Of a stretch of 34,820 nt of DNA, positions 26,457-34,617 are shown in pieces. The notes beneath the pieces are model-generated. The model was given only the letters and a program-made list of their open reading frames with translations. It was not told the DNA's origin and did not search any database. The stretch lies in the NCBI GenBank assembly GCA_028820695.1, contig JAPPIB010000010.1, positions 1 through 34,820 of the forward strand, given 5' to 3'. Within the stretch, counting starts at the first letter, position 1. Every line of letters starts with the position of its first letter. The stretch is from Acidiferrobacterales bacterium (GTDB lineage Bacteria; Pseudomonadota; Gammaproteobacteria; Arenicellales; JAJDZL01). Position numbers and translations under genes: made by a program.

Positions 26457-26883
26457 CGGCGTACCTAAGACTATCTGCGCTGCCCACCTTTCAAGAACGG
26501 ATTGTTCGCGGGCACGGGTTGCAAAAGGGTAGATTTTACTACGACAGCAAACCAATTTAATTTTCAAAATCGGGCTTGTCGGGATTGAACAGACCGTCTT
26601 GCGGAAAGCCGCCTGAAGCTCGCCTGTCCACGCAACAGAAAATATCCTGCTGGCGCTTGCCAACACGTCCCGGCCTGCAAAACGTTCCGTAACATCCGGC
26701 AAGCTTGATTCGTTTTCAGGTCGGCCGCAGACAGGCGATATTGACTCTGACAGCTGACACAATCTGGAAAAATTTCGAACAAATTCCAGTCATTCGCATT
26801 CATCTGATGTTGAATATGATGATATCTTTGTCTATAAAATAAACACTCTTTGAAACAACATGTATAAATAAACTAATATATCA

Positions 26884-26931
26884 ATAATATACATATTATA
26901 TTAAAAAATACTAATATGAATTATTATTCAT
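26884..26931. promoter_or_regulatory. Two palindromes in the AT-rich spacer
   Basis: ATAATAT-AC-ATATTAT (26884-26899) and ATGAAT-TATT-ATTCAT (26916-26931) are both perfect in their arms. Their centres are about 32 bases apart, close to three helical turns. This suggests an operator pair or a bend/nucleoid-protein site, but AT-rich DNA gives such palindromes by chance more often. Confidence 0.35.
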
Positions 26932-26952
26932 GATATCAGGAAAATATGTCTC

Positions 26953-26980
26953 TTGAAAAATCGCTCATATGCACTATCTT
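26953..26980 (+). promoter_or_regulatory. Candidate promoter for the microprotein/DUF1127 unit
   Basis: TTGAAA (26953-26958), a 16-base spacer and TATCTT (26975-26980), 100 bases upstream of the 28-residue ORF and immediately downstream of the AT-rich block, which could act as an UP element. Confidence 0.4.
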
Positions 26981-27079
26981 ATATGTCGACTGAGAAGCGA
27001 AGTTCTGAATCTTGATTACGAACCGCTGAAAACAGTCAAAGTAATGGTAATTGGACGAATTTTTCTTGAGGAATGAAAG

Positions 27080-27166
27080 ATGTTTGAGAAAGTTCACGAA
27101 AAGGTTGGATTTGCATTTATAGGCGCGGTAGTCGTGCTGGTTGTGATAGTCAACCTGGTCGTTTAG
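27080..27166 (+). CDS. 28-residue single-span membrane microprotein
   Basis: A small frame starting at ATG 27080, with GAGGAA six bases upstream, and ending at TAG 27164-27166. The product starts MFEKVHEKVGFAFIG and ends in a valine-rich hydrophobic run of about 18 residues. That makes one membrane segment after a short charged N-terminus. No family is recognised. The strong ribosome-binding site, the membrane-segment composition and the 50-base spacing to the DUF1127 gene support it as real. It probably shares the promoter and terminator of that gene. It may be a leader peptide, a regulatory microprotein or a small toxin; nothing in the sequence decides this. Confidence 0.6.
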   Translation: MFEKVHEKVGFAFIGAVVVLVVIVNLVV

Positions 27167-27216
27167 TACCAATATTTATTTCATATTTTGATCGGATAAA
27201 CCGAGAGGAACAACAA

Positions 27217-27525
27217 ATGACAGTTTTTAACTTGATTGCCACCGATGCTCACAGGAATGCTGGGCATGCTCTTATAGAACCAGGGCGTATCAACAGTGTG
27301 ATCCAGTTAATCAAAAGCGCTGGAATTCGCAGACAGGCAATACGCGATCTGCAATCACTTAGTGATGCCCAACTGGACGATATCGGAATTCCACGATACG
27401 CGATCCGAGACGTGGTCAACGGAAATTGCAAGAAGACCGCGGACAGTTCGGATTTGATGAGAACGAGGGGTCAGGGAACCCTGAGCTACGGTCCATATGT
27501 AGCCGGGAAGGCCGGACTCGCATGA
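27217..27525 (+). CDS. DUF1127 domain protein
   Basis: A 102-residue protein whose middle (about residues 31-64) carries the DUF1127 pattern: RRQAIRDLQSLSDAQLDDIGIPRYAIRDVV. DUF1127 proteins are short, basic and arginine-rich; some alphaproteobacterial members affect RNA turnover, phosphate and carbon metabolism, and stress adaptation. GAGAGGA lies upstream of ATG 27217. The C-terminal 35 residues (TADSSDLMRTRGQGTLSYGPY) are glycine/serine-rich and have no known domain. A strong intrinsic terminator follows, so it is probably expressed apart from the monooxygenase gene downstream. Confidence 0.82.
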   Translation: MTVFNLIATDAHRNAGHALIEPGRINSVIQLIKSAGIRRQAIRDLQSLSDAQLDDIGIPRYAIRDVVNGNCKKTADSSDLMRTRGQGTLSYGPYVAGKAGLA

Positions 27526-27565
27526 ACCACAATGTGACTTGATTTTATTATCCTCCTTTGATATT

Positions 27566-27593
27566 GGGCCGCCACCCTGGCGGCCCTTTTTTT
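27566..27593 (+). terminator. Rho-independent terminator after DUF1127 gene
   Basis: Arms GGGCCGCC (27566-27573) and GGCGGCCC (27579-27586) pair over 8 bases with an ACCCT loop, followed by seven T (27587-27593). This is a textbook intrinsic terminator 40 bases past the DUF1127 stop, the clearest in the window. Confidence 0.92.
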
Positions 27594-27745
27594 GTACGCC
27601 AGCCATGGCGCGCAGCGCCTTGACTGCGCACAAAAGAAACACCAAGATGGTACTGGTGCTATATTTAGCAGTCGTTCAGCAACTTTGGGATTTGCAGGAT
27701 CGACGATGCGAATTCATAACCACACTGGAGTCTAAAGGTAGAGCA

Positions 27746-29197
27746 GTGTTAAGGACAGGCAAGGAATACACAGAATCCCTTGACGACGGCCGTGTTGTCT
27801 ATATCGATGGTGAGCGGGTCAGGAACGTTGCAACGCACCCTTCATTCAAACCGCTTGTGGACATTCGGGCCCGAATATTCGATCTATCGCATATCGAAGA
27901 GCATCGTGATCTTCTGTGTTACACCGACGACAGTGGAGACACCAATGCGGTCTTGTTGAAGATGCCGTATGAACAACGGGACTGGCATCAGAAACGAACG
28001 GCAGTCGATACGGTCCTGAATGATATTGGCGGTGTGGTGACACGAGTCGGAGACGAGACTGTCGGGGAAATGTGGTCGCTGTACGACGGCAGCGACGTAC
28101 TGGCTGAAATTGATCCAAGGTTTGCACAGAATATCAAGAATCACATCGATCGAGTGATCAAGAACGACATCTTTCACGTTTCAGCCAATACAGACCCGAA
28201 AGGTGATCGTTCCAAGCGCCCGCAGGACCAGGACCCGGATATGCTGTTGCATGTGGTTCGGGAGACCGATGCGGGAATCGTCATTCGAGGCGCTAAGTAT
28301 GAGACCGCATCCGCCTATGCCGAACAGGCATTTGTAAAGCCCACGATTGCCAATTGGGGCGATCAGAAACTGTCCGATTACGCAGTTGGAGTCATCGCCC
28401 CGATGAACGCGCAGGGAATCACTCATATCTGTCGCTCTGGGTTTGCTGGTCGCGCGTCTGCAAGAGACTATCCCCTGGCAAACAGATTCGACGAGATCGA
28501 TACGTTGATGATCTTCGACGACGTATTGATCCCATGGGAGGACGTGCTGTTTTATCAGCATACCCGGGCTGCGACGTTTATCCGCTCCACGCTCCACCGT
28601 TACAGTGCATTTTCGTTCGTGCAGCGAATTCAGAAAACTGCTGACATGATGATCGGTGCGGCGATGTTCAATGTCAGACAGACCGGATTGGACAAGCAGC
28701 AGGCAGTTCGGGAAAAACTGGCGCAGCTGGTCTGCTATCGGGAGGGCATCAACGCCCATCTGACAGCATCCATCGCTGCCGGCGAGGTCAGTCCAAAGGG
28801 ATTGCTGATGCCGAACCAGTCATTGCTGTACACCGGACGCGTGCTGGCGTGTTCGCAGCTGCATCACATGATGCACATTGCCCGGGAGCTGTGCGGAGGA
28901 CAGATTTGCGTGACACCGGATAGCGTCAATTTTGAGTCCGAGGAAGTCAGTTTCTGGTTGAACAAATACTATTCGATCAATGAGGAGTGGCAGTCTGAAG
29001 ACCGGCGAAAGTTGCTGGCGATGGCAAGAGATCTGCTGAATTCCGACTACGCGGGACACAAACTGACGTTTCAACTGTTCGCCCAGTCGCCACCATTCGC
29101 GCATCTCAATGCGGTATATGTGAATTTTGATTTTGCCGAACCGATGAGATTCGTCAAGAAGGCGGCCAATCTCTCGGATGCAATATCGATCGACTGA
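27746..29197 (+). CDS. HpaB-family flavin-dependent monooxygenase
   Basis: Member of the 4-hydroxyphenylacetate 3-hydroxylase (HpaB) family: reduced-flavin-using oxygenases fed by a separate reductase. The N-terminal pattern RTGKEYTESLDDGRVVYIDGERV is typical, as are ARDYPLANRFDEIDTLMIFDD followed by VLIPWEDVLFYQH in the middle. The frame is open from 27539, which lies before a strong terminator. GTG 27746, with AAGG seven bases upstream, gives a family-like start (VLRTGKEY) and 483 residues, so it is preferred. No HpaC-type reductase is in the window. The aromatic substrate is unknown: family members act on phenols, pyrroles and related rings. It starts a four-gene cluster with the RidA, aminotransferase and TMADH-like genes, spaced 20-70 bases apart. 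Confidence 0.87.
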   Translation: MLRTGKEYTESLDDGRVVYIDGERVRNVATHPSFKPLVDIRARIFDLSHIEEHRDLLCYTDDSGDTNAVLLKMPYEQRDWHQKRTAVDTVLNDIGGVVTRVGDETVGEMWSLYDGSDVLAEIDPRFAQNIKNHIDRVIKNDIFHVSANTDPKGDRSKRPQDQDPDMLLHVVRETDAGIVIRGAKYETASAYAEQAFVKPTIANWGDQKLSDYAVGVIAPMNAQGITHICRSGFAGRASARDYPLANRFDEIDTLMIFDDVLIPWEDVLFYQHTRAATFIRSTLHRYSAFSFVQRIQKTADMMIGAAMFNVRQTGLDKQQAVREKLAQLVCYREGINAHLTASIAAGEVSPKGLLMPNQSLLYTGRVLACSQLHHMMHIARELCGGQICVTPDSVNFESEEVSFWLNKYYSINEEWQSEDRRKLLAMARDLLNSDYAGHKLTFQLFAQSPPFAHLNAVYVNFDFAEPMRFVKKAANLSDAISID

Positions 29198-29217
29198 CTG
29201 AAGATGTGAAGAGAAAG

Positions 29218-29622
29218 ATGCCCACACACACGAGACTCAGAAAATTCAATACCCGCGACACTTATCCGGGCAGGACAATGGATAACGACCTCAGTCAGGT
29301 TGTCAAGGCGGGTAACATGATCTTTCTGCGCGGCCAGGTTGGAAGTGACTTTGACGGCAATATCGTCGGGTTGGGAGATCCGGCGGCCCAGACTGAACAG
29401 GCGATGCGTAATGTCAAGCAGCTGCTTGAGGAGGCTGGAGCCGGTCTGGAGGATATCTGCAAGATAACGGTTTACATCACTGACCGGGCCTATCGCGAGG
29501 AAGTCTATCAGGTCATCGGCAAGTGGCTTAAAGGTGTATATCCGGTTTCGACAGGGTTGATAGTACAGGGACTGGCCAAACCGGAGTGGGTGATGGAAAT
29601 CGATGTGATTGCTGTCATCTGA
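29218..29622 (+). CDS. RidA/YjgF-family protein
   Basis: Rid-fold protein, trimeric in known members, which hydrolyse reactive enamine/imine intermediates or serve pathway-specific roles (for example RutC in pyrimidine breakdown). The frame opens at 29206, but ATG 29218 has AAGAG upstream and gives 134 residues. Family landmarks are LRGQVGSDFDGNIV, QTEQAMRNVKQLLEEAGAGLEDICK and the C-terminal MEIDVIAVI. The arginine that binds the intermediate's carboxylate in archetypal RidA is replaced: the motif reads YPVSTGLIVQGLA, with Ser111 at that position. It therefore belongs to a divergent subgroup whose chemistry is less clear. It is 20 bases downstream of the monooxygenase gene. Confidence 0.88.
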   Translation: MPTHTRLRKFNTRDTYPGRTMDNDLSQVVKAGNMIFLRGQVGSDFDGNIVGLGDPAAQTEQAMRNVKQLLEEAGAGLEDICKITVYITDRAYREEVYQVIGKWLKGVYPVSTGLIVQGLAKPEWVMEIDVIAVI

Positions 29623-29682
29623 ACGAAAAGTCATCCGCAATCCGAAAACCTAGATCAATATGCAAAAGTTGGGGAAAGACCA

Positions 29683-31080
29683 GTGTTAAAGCAAAATTAC
29701 GATACACGCGACCTGTGGGAGAAAGACCGCGATCACTACATCCACCCGTGGACTGATTTCTCGGTGTTCCATGAGGAGGGTTCATTGGTGATCGCCGAAG
29801 CGAACGGACCCTATGTCTATGACAGCGATGGTGGTCGATACATCGATGGGATCGGCGGCTTGTGGTGTGTCAATATCGGCTATGGCAATGAGGAGATGGC
29901 GCAGGCGATTGCTGACCAGGTACGAGCGATTCCATATTATTCCTCGTTCAATCACCTGACCACACCGCCATCGGCCAGTTTGGCTGCCAAACTCGCGCAA
30001 ATCGCGCCCGAGAATCTGAATCATGTATTCTACGGTTCCGGTGGTTCGATGGCCAACGATACTGCCGTTCGAATTATCCATTATTACTTCAACCGACTCG
30101 GCAAACACAACAAGAAAAAGATTATTTCCAGGGTCGATGCGTACCATGGAAGTACTTACCTAGCGATGACACTGACAGGAGTCACCGCCGACCACACCGG
30201 ATTTGATTTGGCCCCTGGACTTGTCAGTTATGTATCGTGCCCCAATCCGTATCGCAAACCGGAAAATATGTCGGACGCGGAGTTTTGCGACTTTCTTGTC
30301 GACGAGCTGGAACAGGAAATCGTCAATCTTGGACCGGACAACGTCGCGGCATTCATCGCCGAGCCGATCATGGGTGCGGGCGGCGTCATTGTGCCGCCGG
30401 AGGGTTATCATCGTCGGACCAAACAGGTCTGTGAACGCTATGAGGTGCTCTATATCTCAGATGAGGTTGTCACCGGATTCGGACGGATCGGTCATATGTT
30501 CGCATCGGAACCTGTATTTGGCCTGACACCGGATTTCATCACCGCGGCGAAGGGAATATCGTCTGGTTATCTGCCGTTATCGGCGACCATGATCTCCGAC
30601 GAGGTGTATGAGGTGATCAGCAGTCCGACGGCAGATGGAGCTTTGTTTACGCATGGATTTACCTATTCAGGTCACCCGGTGTGCTGCCGGGCGGCACTCA
30701 CAAATATCGAGATCATGCAACGAGATGGGATATGTGAGCACGTGCAGGACGTCGGACCTTACTTTGAGGAACAGCTGCAGACACTGCGCGACCTGCCGAT
30801 TGTCGGCGATGTTCGGGGCAAGTGCTTCATGATGTGCATCGAGAACGTCAGCAACGCCCAGACCAAGGAAATATTCGATGAGGACGTAAAGATCGGCGAC
30901 CGGATTGCCGCAAACTGCCAGAAACTTGGTCTGATCGTTCGGCCGGTGGCGCATCTGAATATCCTGTCACCTCCTCTGATACTGGACCGGGACAATATCG
31001 ATGAGGTTGTCGGCATTCTCAGGAAAGGTATCGAAATGACCATGAGCGATCTGGTTTCAGAAGGCATCTGGAGCGGCTGA
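29683..31080 (+). CDS. Class III (omega) aminotransferase
   Basis: PLP-dependent enzyme of the class III aminotransferases, which move amino groups from omega-amino compounds or amines to pyruvate or a similar acceptor. The 465-residue product has the fold markers GIGGLWCVNIGYGN, FYGSGGSMANDTAVR (phosphate-binding loop), DAYHGSTYLAMTL and LYISDEVVTGFGRIG with Asp260. Lys290, in ITAAKGISSGYLPLS, is the expected Schiff-base lysine. The start is GTG 29683 with a GGGGAAAG element upstream. Neighbours suggest it deaminates a product of the flavoprotein or monooxygenase; the donor (for example a putrescine-, taurine- or beta-alanine-like amine) cannot be told. Confidence 0.9.
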   Translation: MLKQNYDTRDLWEKDRDHYIHPWTDFSVFHEEGSLVIAEANGPYVYDSDGGRYIDGIGGLWCVNIGYGNEEMAQAIADQVRAIPYYSSFNHLTTPPSASLAAKLAQIAPENLNHVFYGSGGSMANDTAVRIIHYYFNRLGKHNKKKIISRVDAYHGSTYLAMTLTGVTADHTGFDLAPGLVSYVSCPNPYRKPENMSDAEFCDFLVDELEQEIVNLGPDNVAAFIAEPIMGAGGVIVPPEGYHRRTKQVCERYEVLYISDEVVTGFGRIGHMFASEPVFGLTPDFITAAKGISSGYLPLSATMISDEVYEVISSPTADGALFTHGFTYSGHPVCCRAALTNIEIMQRDGICEHVQDVGPYFEEQLQTLRDLPIVGDVRGKCFMMCIENVSNAQTKEIFDEDVKIGDRIAANCQKLGLIVRPVAHLNILSPPLILDRDNIDEVVGILRKGIEMTMSDLVSEGIWSG

Positions 31081-31150
31081 GAATCCCGGTATCCGGGCGA
31101 ATCACACAGGCTCAGCAGTGTGGTCTGAAAGCCGAAGCGACCCGACATCG

Positions 31151-33208
31151 ATGCGCGATCCTCGTTATGACATTCTTTTTGAACCGGTCCAGATCGGTCC
31201 GGTAGTCGCTCGAAATCGTTTCTATCAAGTCCCGCATTGTTGCGGAATGGGCCACGGCCACCCTCACACAGCAGCCGGCATGAGGGGCATGAAGGCGGAG
31301 GGTGGATGGGCAGTTGTCTCAACTGAAGAGTGCGACATCCATCACTCTTCGGACGTCTCGCCGTATATGGAACAGCGATTGTGGGACGATGACGATATTC
31401 CACAGCATCAACTGATGATCGATGCGGTTCACGCACATGGGTCACTGGCGGCAGTTGAACTGGCTCACAATGGTGGCGAGGCGCCCAATCTGTTTTCCCG
31501 AACAGTTCCGATCGCACCATCCGCGATTCCCGTATCAAGCTACGACCCGGTTCAGGCGCGGGCAATGACCAAGCGCGACATTCGCGAGTTGCGCCAAGTC
31601 TACCGCAAGGCGGCATTGCGGGCGCAAAGGACGGGCTTCGACATCATATACGTCTATGCCGCACACATGCTCACACTGCCGTGCCAGTTTCTGTCCAAGA
31701 GGTTCAATCATCGCACCGATGAATATGGCGGCTCACTTGAAAATCGGGTTCGGTTGCTCAAGGAAATCATCATCGACACCAAGGAAGCGGTTGGCGATAC
31801 CTGCGGGATTGCGGTTCGTCTGATGCTGGATGAGCTGAGAGGCCCTGATGGGATTGAATGCGACGAGGAAGGCATTCAGATTGTCAGCATGCTTGCGGAA
31901 CTCCCTGATATCTGGGATGTCAATATAAGTGACTGGGACAATGACTCCGCAACCTCCAGATTCAAGCCGGAAGGCCACCAGGAGCAATTTATCAAGGCAG
32001 TCAAGAGTGTCACATCGAAACCGGTGGTTGGCGTGGGGCGCTTTACCTCGCCGGACACCATGGTGTCGCAGATCCGCAGAGGCATTCTCGATATGATTGG
32101 AGCGGCCCGACCTTCAATTGCAGATCCATTTCTGCCGAAAAAGATTGAGGATGGCCGCCTTGAGGACATCCGGGAATGTATCGGTTGCAACATTTGTGTT
32201 TCCGGAGACTATACCATCACACCGATCCGTTGCACCCAGAATCCCACTATGGGTGAGGAGTGGCGACGGGGTTGGCATCCGGAAATCATCCCTCCGGCTG
32301 TAGAGAAAGGCTCGATCCTGATTGTCGGTGGCGGTCCGGCTGGGTTGGAGTGTGCGGTCAGTCTGGGCAAGCGGGGCTGTCAGGTAACGCTGGCGGATGC
32401 CAATGAGGAATTCGGCGGCCGCGTCAATTTTGAAAGCGCTCTGCCGGGACTTTCACAGTGGGGTCGCGTGCGCGACTACCGAATGCAGCAGTTGCACAAG
32501 CTGACCAACGTCGAGCTGTTCCCTGCGAGTACGATGACTGAATCGGATGTTGCTGAGTTCGGTGCTGATCACATTGTATTTGCGACCGGTTCGAGCTGGC
32601 GAAAGGACGGTATCGGTCGACAGCATGCTTTTGCACTGCCGGGAACAGAACAGTCCCATGTCCATACACCTGATGACATCATGCAGGGCACGATACTCAG
32701 TGGCGATGTGATCGTTTACGACGATGATCACTATTACATTGGCGGTGTCATTTCGGAATTGATCGATTCGCAAGGTGCGAGAGTAACGCTTGTCACGCCA
32801 TCTGCAGACGTATCGAGCTTTACGCATAAAACTCTGGAGCAGGACGCAATACAGGGCAGGTTACTTGATCTCGGAGTCACCATCGTCACTGCGAAGTCGA
32901 TGAGATCCATCGGGCCGCAAAGCGCCGAAATTCAGTGCATCTATTCCGGCCGCCTGTCAGAAATCAAATGTGACCATGTGGTCATGGTGACTGCGAGAAC
33001 CCCCAATGATCAGCTGTATCACCGGTTCACAGCCGGGTCGGAACAGACCGGGAATGCCGACGCGCCCAAAGCGCGATGCATCGGCGACTGTCATGCACCT
33101 GGAACGATTGCTGCTGCGGTTTACTCCGGCCATCAGTATGCCCGACAATTCGGTGAGCCTGCGGACGAACGCGAGGTTCCGTTCTTGCGGGAACTGATCC
33201 GGGTCTAG
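31151..33208 (+). CDS. Trimethylamine-dehydrogenase-like FMN/[4Fe-4S] flavoprotein
   Basis: Old-yellow-enzyme-type dehydrogenase with FMN barrel, [4Fe-4S] cluster and C-terminal nucleotide-binding domains (about 685 residues). From MRDPRYDILFEP the sequence tracks trimethylamine dehydrogenase (TMADH): Cys30 (covalent 6-S-cysteinyl-FMN), Tyr169 and His172, Trp262 (TMADH Trp264), Asp265, and cluster cysteines 343, 346, 349 and 361 in CIGCNICVSG. The GGGPAG motif (about 396-401) marks the ADP-binding fold. At the substrate bowl, TMADH Tyr60 is Glu60 here, and the Trp355 position reads Asp353. It is probably a dehydrogenase for another methylated or quaternary amine. GTG 31118 would add eleven residues. 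ETF genes are not in the window. Confidence 0.88.
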   Translation: MRDPRYDILFEPVQIGPVVARNRFYQVPHCCGMGHGHPHTAAGMRGMKAEGGWAVVSTEECDIHHSSDVSPYMEQRLWDDDDIPQHQLMIDAVHAHGSLAAVELAHNGGEAPNLFSRTVPIAPSAIPVSSYDPVQARAMTKRDIRELRQVYRKAALRAQRTGFDIIYVYAAHMLTLPCQFLSKRFNHRTDEYGGSLENRVRLLKEIIIDTKEAVGDTCGIAVRLMLDELRGPDGIECDEEGIQIVSMLAELPDIWDVNISDWDNDSATSRFKPEGHQEQFIKAVKSVTSKPVVGVGRFTSPDTMVSQIRRGILDMIGAARPSIADPFLPKKIEDGRLEDIRECIGCNICVSGDYTITPIRCTQNPTMGEEWRRGWHPEIIPPAVEKGSILIVGGGPAGLECAVSLGKRGCQVTLADANEEFGGRVNFESALPGLSQWGRVRDYRMQQLHKLTNVELFPASTMTESDVAEFGADHIVFATGSSWRKDGIGRQHAFALPGTEQSHVHTPDDIMQGTILSGDVIVYDDDHYYIGGVISELIDSQGARVTLVTPSADVSSFTHKTLEQDAIQGRLLDLGVTIVTAKSMRSIGPQSAEIQCIYSGRLSEIKCDHVVMVTARTPNDQLYHRFTAGSEQTGNADAPKARCIGDCHAPGTIAAAVYSGHQYARQFGEPADEREVPFLRELIRV

Positions 33209-33226
33209 CCAATGTGTTTGGACAGA

Positions 33227-33258
33227 ATGTTAAAACTTTCCTAATTACCACTTAACAT
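33227..33258. repeat. Inverted repeat at the end of the flavoprotein gene
   Basis: ATGTTAA (33227-33233) and TTAACAT (33252-33258) are exact inverted copies with an 18-base gap. The second arm overlaps the stop of the IS1595-type fragment. It may be a hairpin serving both converging genes or part of an element end. Confidence 0.3.
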
Positions 33259-33578
33259 AAGCCATGTTTCAAGAGTTTTTCAGGCAAGGGCGGTGTTCTC
33301 AAGGCAACGTAGGCGAGTCTTGGGACCAGGTCCGGCAGGCTGAAGCGCCGATTGAAACGGTATTCGAATTCGGCCAGGTAGCGCTGCGCATATTTCGGCT
33401 CAAAAGAGTGATAGCTGCTGCGAAGTGCGGATTTCAGATTCCCCAGCACCGTATTGACCCTGTAAAACTCGGGTTTTTCCACCGCCGCACGACCGCCGCC
33501 GCTGACGATCGGCTCATGAGTGCTGCCTGCTTGTGTCACCGCATCAAAACATCTCAAACCGTCAGAGTCAGACACCAC
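33252..33578 (-). pseudogene. C-terminal fragment of IS1595-type transposase, fused to IstA remnant
   Basis: About 108 residues from VVSDSDGLRCFDAV to the stop match the C-terminal part of IS1595/ISXO2-type DDE transposases, including the NTVLGNLKSALRSSYH motif with Asn and Lys of the active site, FNRRFSLPDLVPRL and the ending TPPLPEKLLK. The N-terminal part of this transposase is missing. Residues immediately upstream in the same frame (YSRRWYSVPH) belong to an IS21-type IstA, so the two fragments are joined without a frame break. It is non-functional as a transposase. Confidence 0.8.
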
Positions 33579-34617
33579 GTGGGGTACTGAATACCACCTT
33601 CGGCTGTAATTGACGTGATAATCGTAGCCGACTTTAGCGGTATTGATATCAACGGGTCGAAATGGCAAAAGCGGCAGGCGGCGAAGTGCAGGCGCATCCA
33701 GTTGTGTCGAAAATCTTTTTGCGGCTTCCCGGACGCTTTGAAAACGGTTTTCTGTTCAGTTCCTCAAGCAACGGACCAAGTGCCTTGTTGAGCTGCCCAA
33801 GGGTGTCAAACCTTTCGTTTCGAAGCGGTGCGAGAATCCACCGCTGAATTTGCTGCACCGAGTTTTCCACGATAGCTTTATCCCTCGGACGATTCGAACG
33901 AGTCGGAAGCACAGCGACGCTATATTACTGTGCCCATTGTCCATAGGCGCTGTTGATGTCGGGGTCGTATCGGCACGCCCGGATGGTCGAGCTTTTCAGA
34001 TTATCAGGAACCACCAAATTCGGAACTCCGCCGAAATACTCCAGCATCCGCGTGTTGCATTCGATCCAGTCATTGAGTCCCTGCATCCACACCGCACACA
34101 CAAACGTGTAATGCGAAACCCCCAGGGCAGCCACAAAGATTTGTGCCTTGCGACTGCCAACCGCAACACTCAGCCCCGAAAAATCCACAAACACCGTGTC
34201 GCCAGGAACATGTTTCATGCGCATCGAACGTTTGCCTTGTTTCGCCCACGCTTTGTAATTGCGACAAAACCACCCATAACTGTGACGGTAGTCGTGTTGC
34301 TCACAAAGCTCCATCCAAAGCAATTTGCGCGTCACTGACTTTAACTGTAACTGGCTGCGCACCCAAGCGTAATCAACCTCGTGCGCATTTTGCTCGCCAT
34401 CATCACTTCGATACAAAATCTCTGCAAGTCGCTGCTCATCGATGTCGTCACCAAGCGGCCATTGCAGCCCAGCTCGCTTTGACTGCATCAATATGTTGTG
34501 AACCGTACCGACACTGACTTGCACTACCTCGCTAATGCGACGCATCGACCAGCCACAGTCGTGATGCATCCGCAATATCTCTTTATGCTTTCTCATTGCA
34601 ATTTTCCTTTTCGTCAT
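33579..34617 (-). pseudogene. istA: Decayed IS21-family transposase IstA
   Basis: IstA is the DDE transposase of IS21-type elements. The start ATG 34617 has an AGGAGG upstream. The N-terminal helix-turn-helix (KHKEILRMHHDCGWSMRRIS) and the catalytic region (GDTVFVDFSG, with FVDFSG carrying the first Asp; VVPDNLKSSTI carrying the second) are readable. A TAA at 33925-33927 interrupts the frame where a histidine or similar is expected (before YSVAVLP). A frameshift near 33700-33712 moves the rest (QLDAPALRRLP...VDINTAKVGYDYHVNYS) to another frame. The gene then ends at YSVPH, where it joins IS1595 sequence. Both defects make it inactive. Confidence 0.88.

Larger units (their letters stand above)
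26457..27079. other. AT-rich divergent intergenic region
   Basis: A 623-base stretch without a recognised gene between the minus-strand DmdA-like gene and the plus-strand microprotein. The half nearest the DmdA-like gene stays open on the minus strand to 26762, but its translation is cysteine- and arginine-rich and unlike any family I know. From about 26800 to 26990 the sequence is extremely AT-rich, with runs of TATA and AATAAT, unlike the rest of the window. It contains two palindromes and a promoter candidate, listed separately. Confidence 0.6.

Noticed and set aside
26457..26762. 102-residue N-terminal extension of the DmdA-like frame
   Set aside because: The translation is unlike DmdA or any known domain, and the ATG at 26456 restores the family start and length.
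27539..27745. N-terminal extension of the HpaB-type monooxygenase frame
   Set aside because: The frame is open but begins upstream of a strong intrinsic terminator and its translation resembles no family; GTG 27746 has a proper ribosome-binding site and a family-like start.
27594..27745. Promoter for the monooxygenase cluster
   Set aside because: TTGACT and TATATT are both present but separated by far more than 17 bases; no acceptable pair was found.
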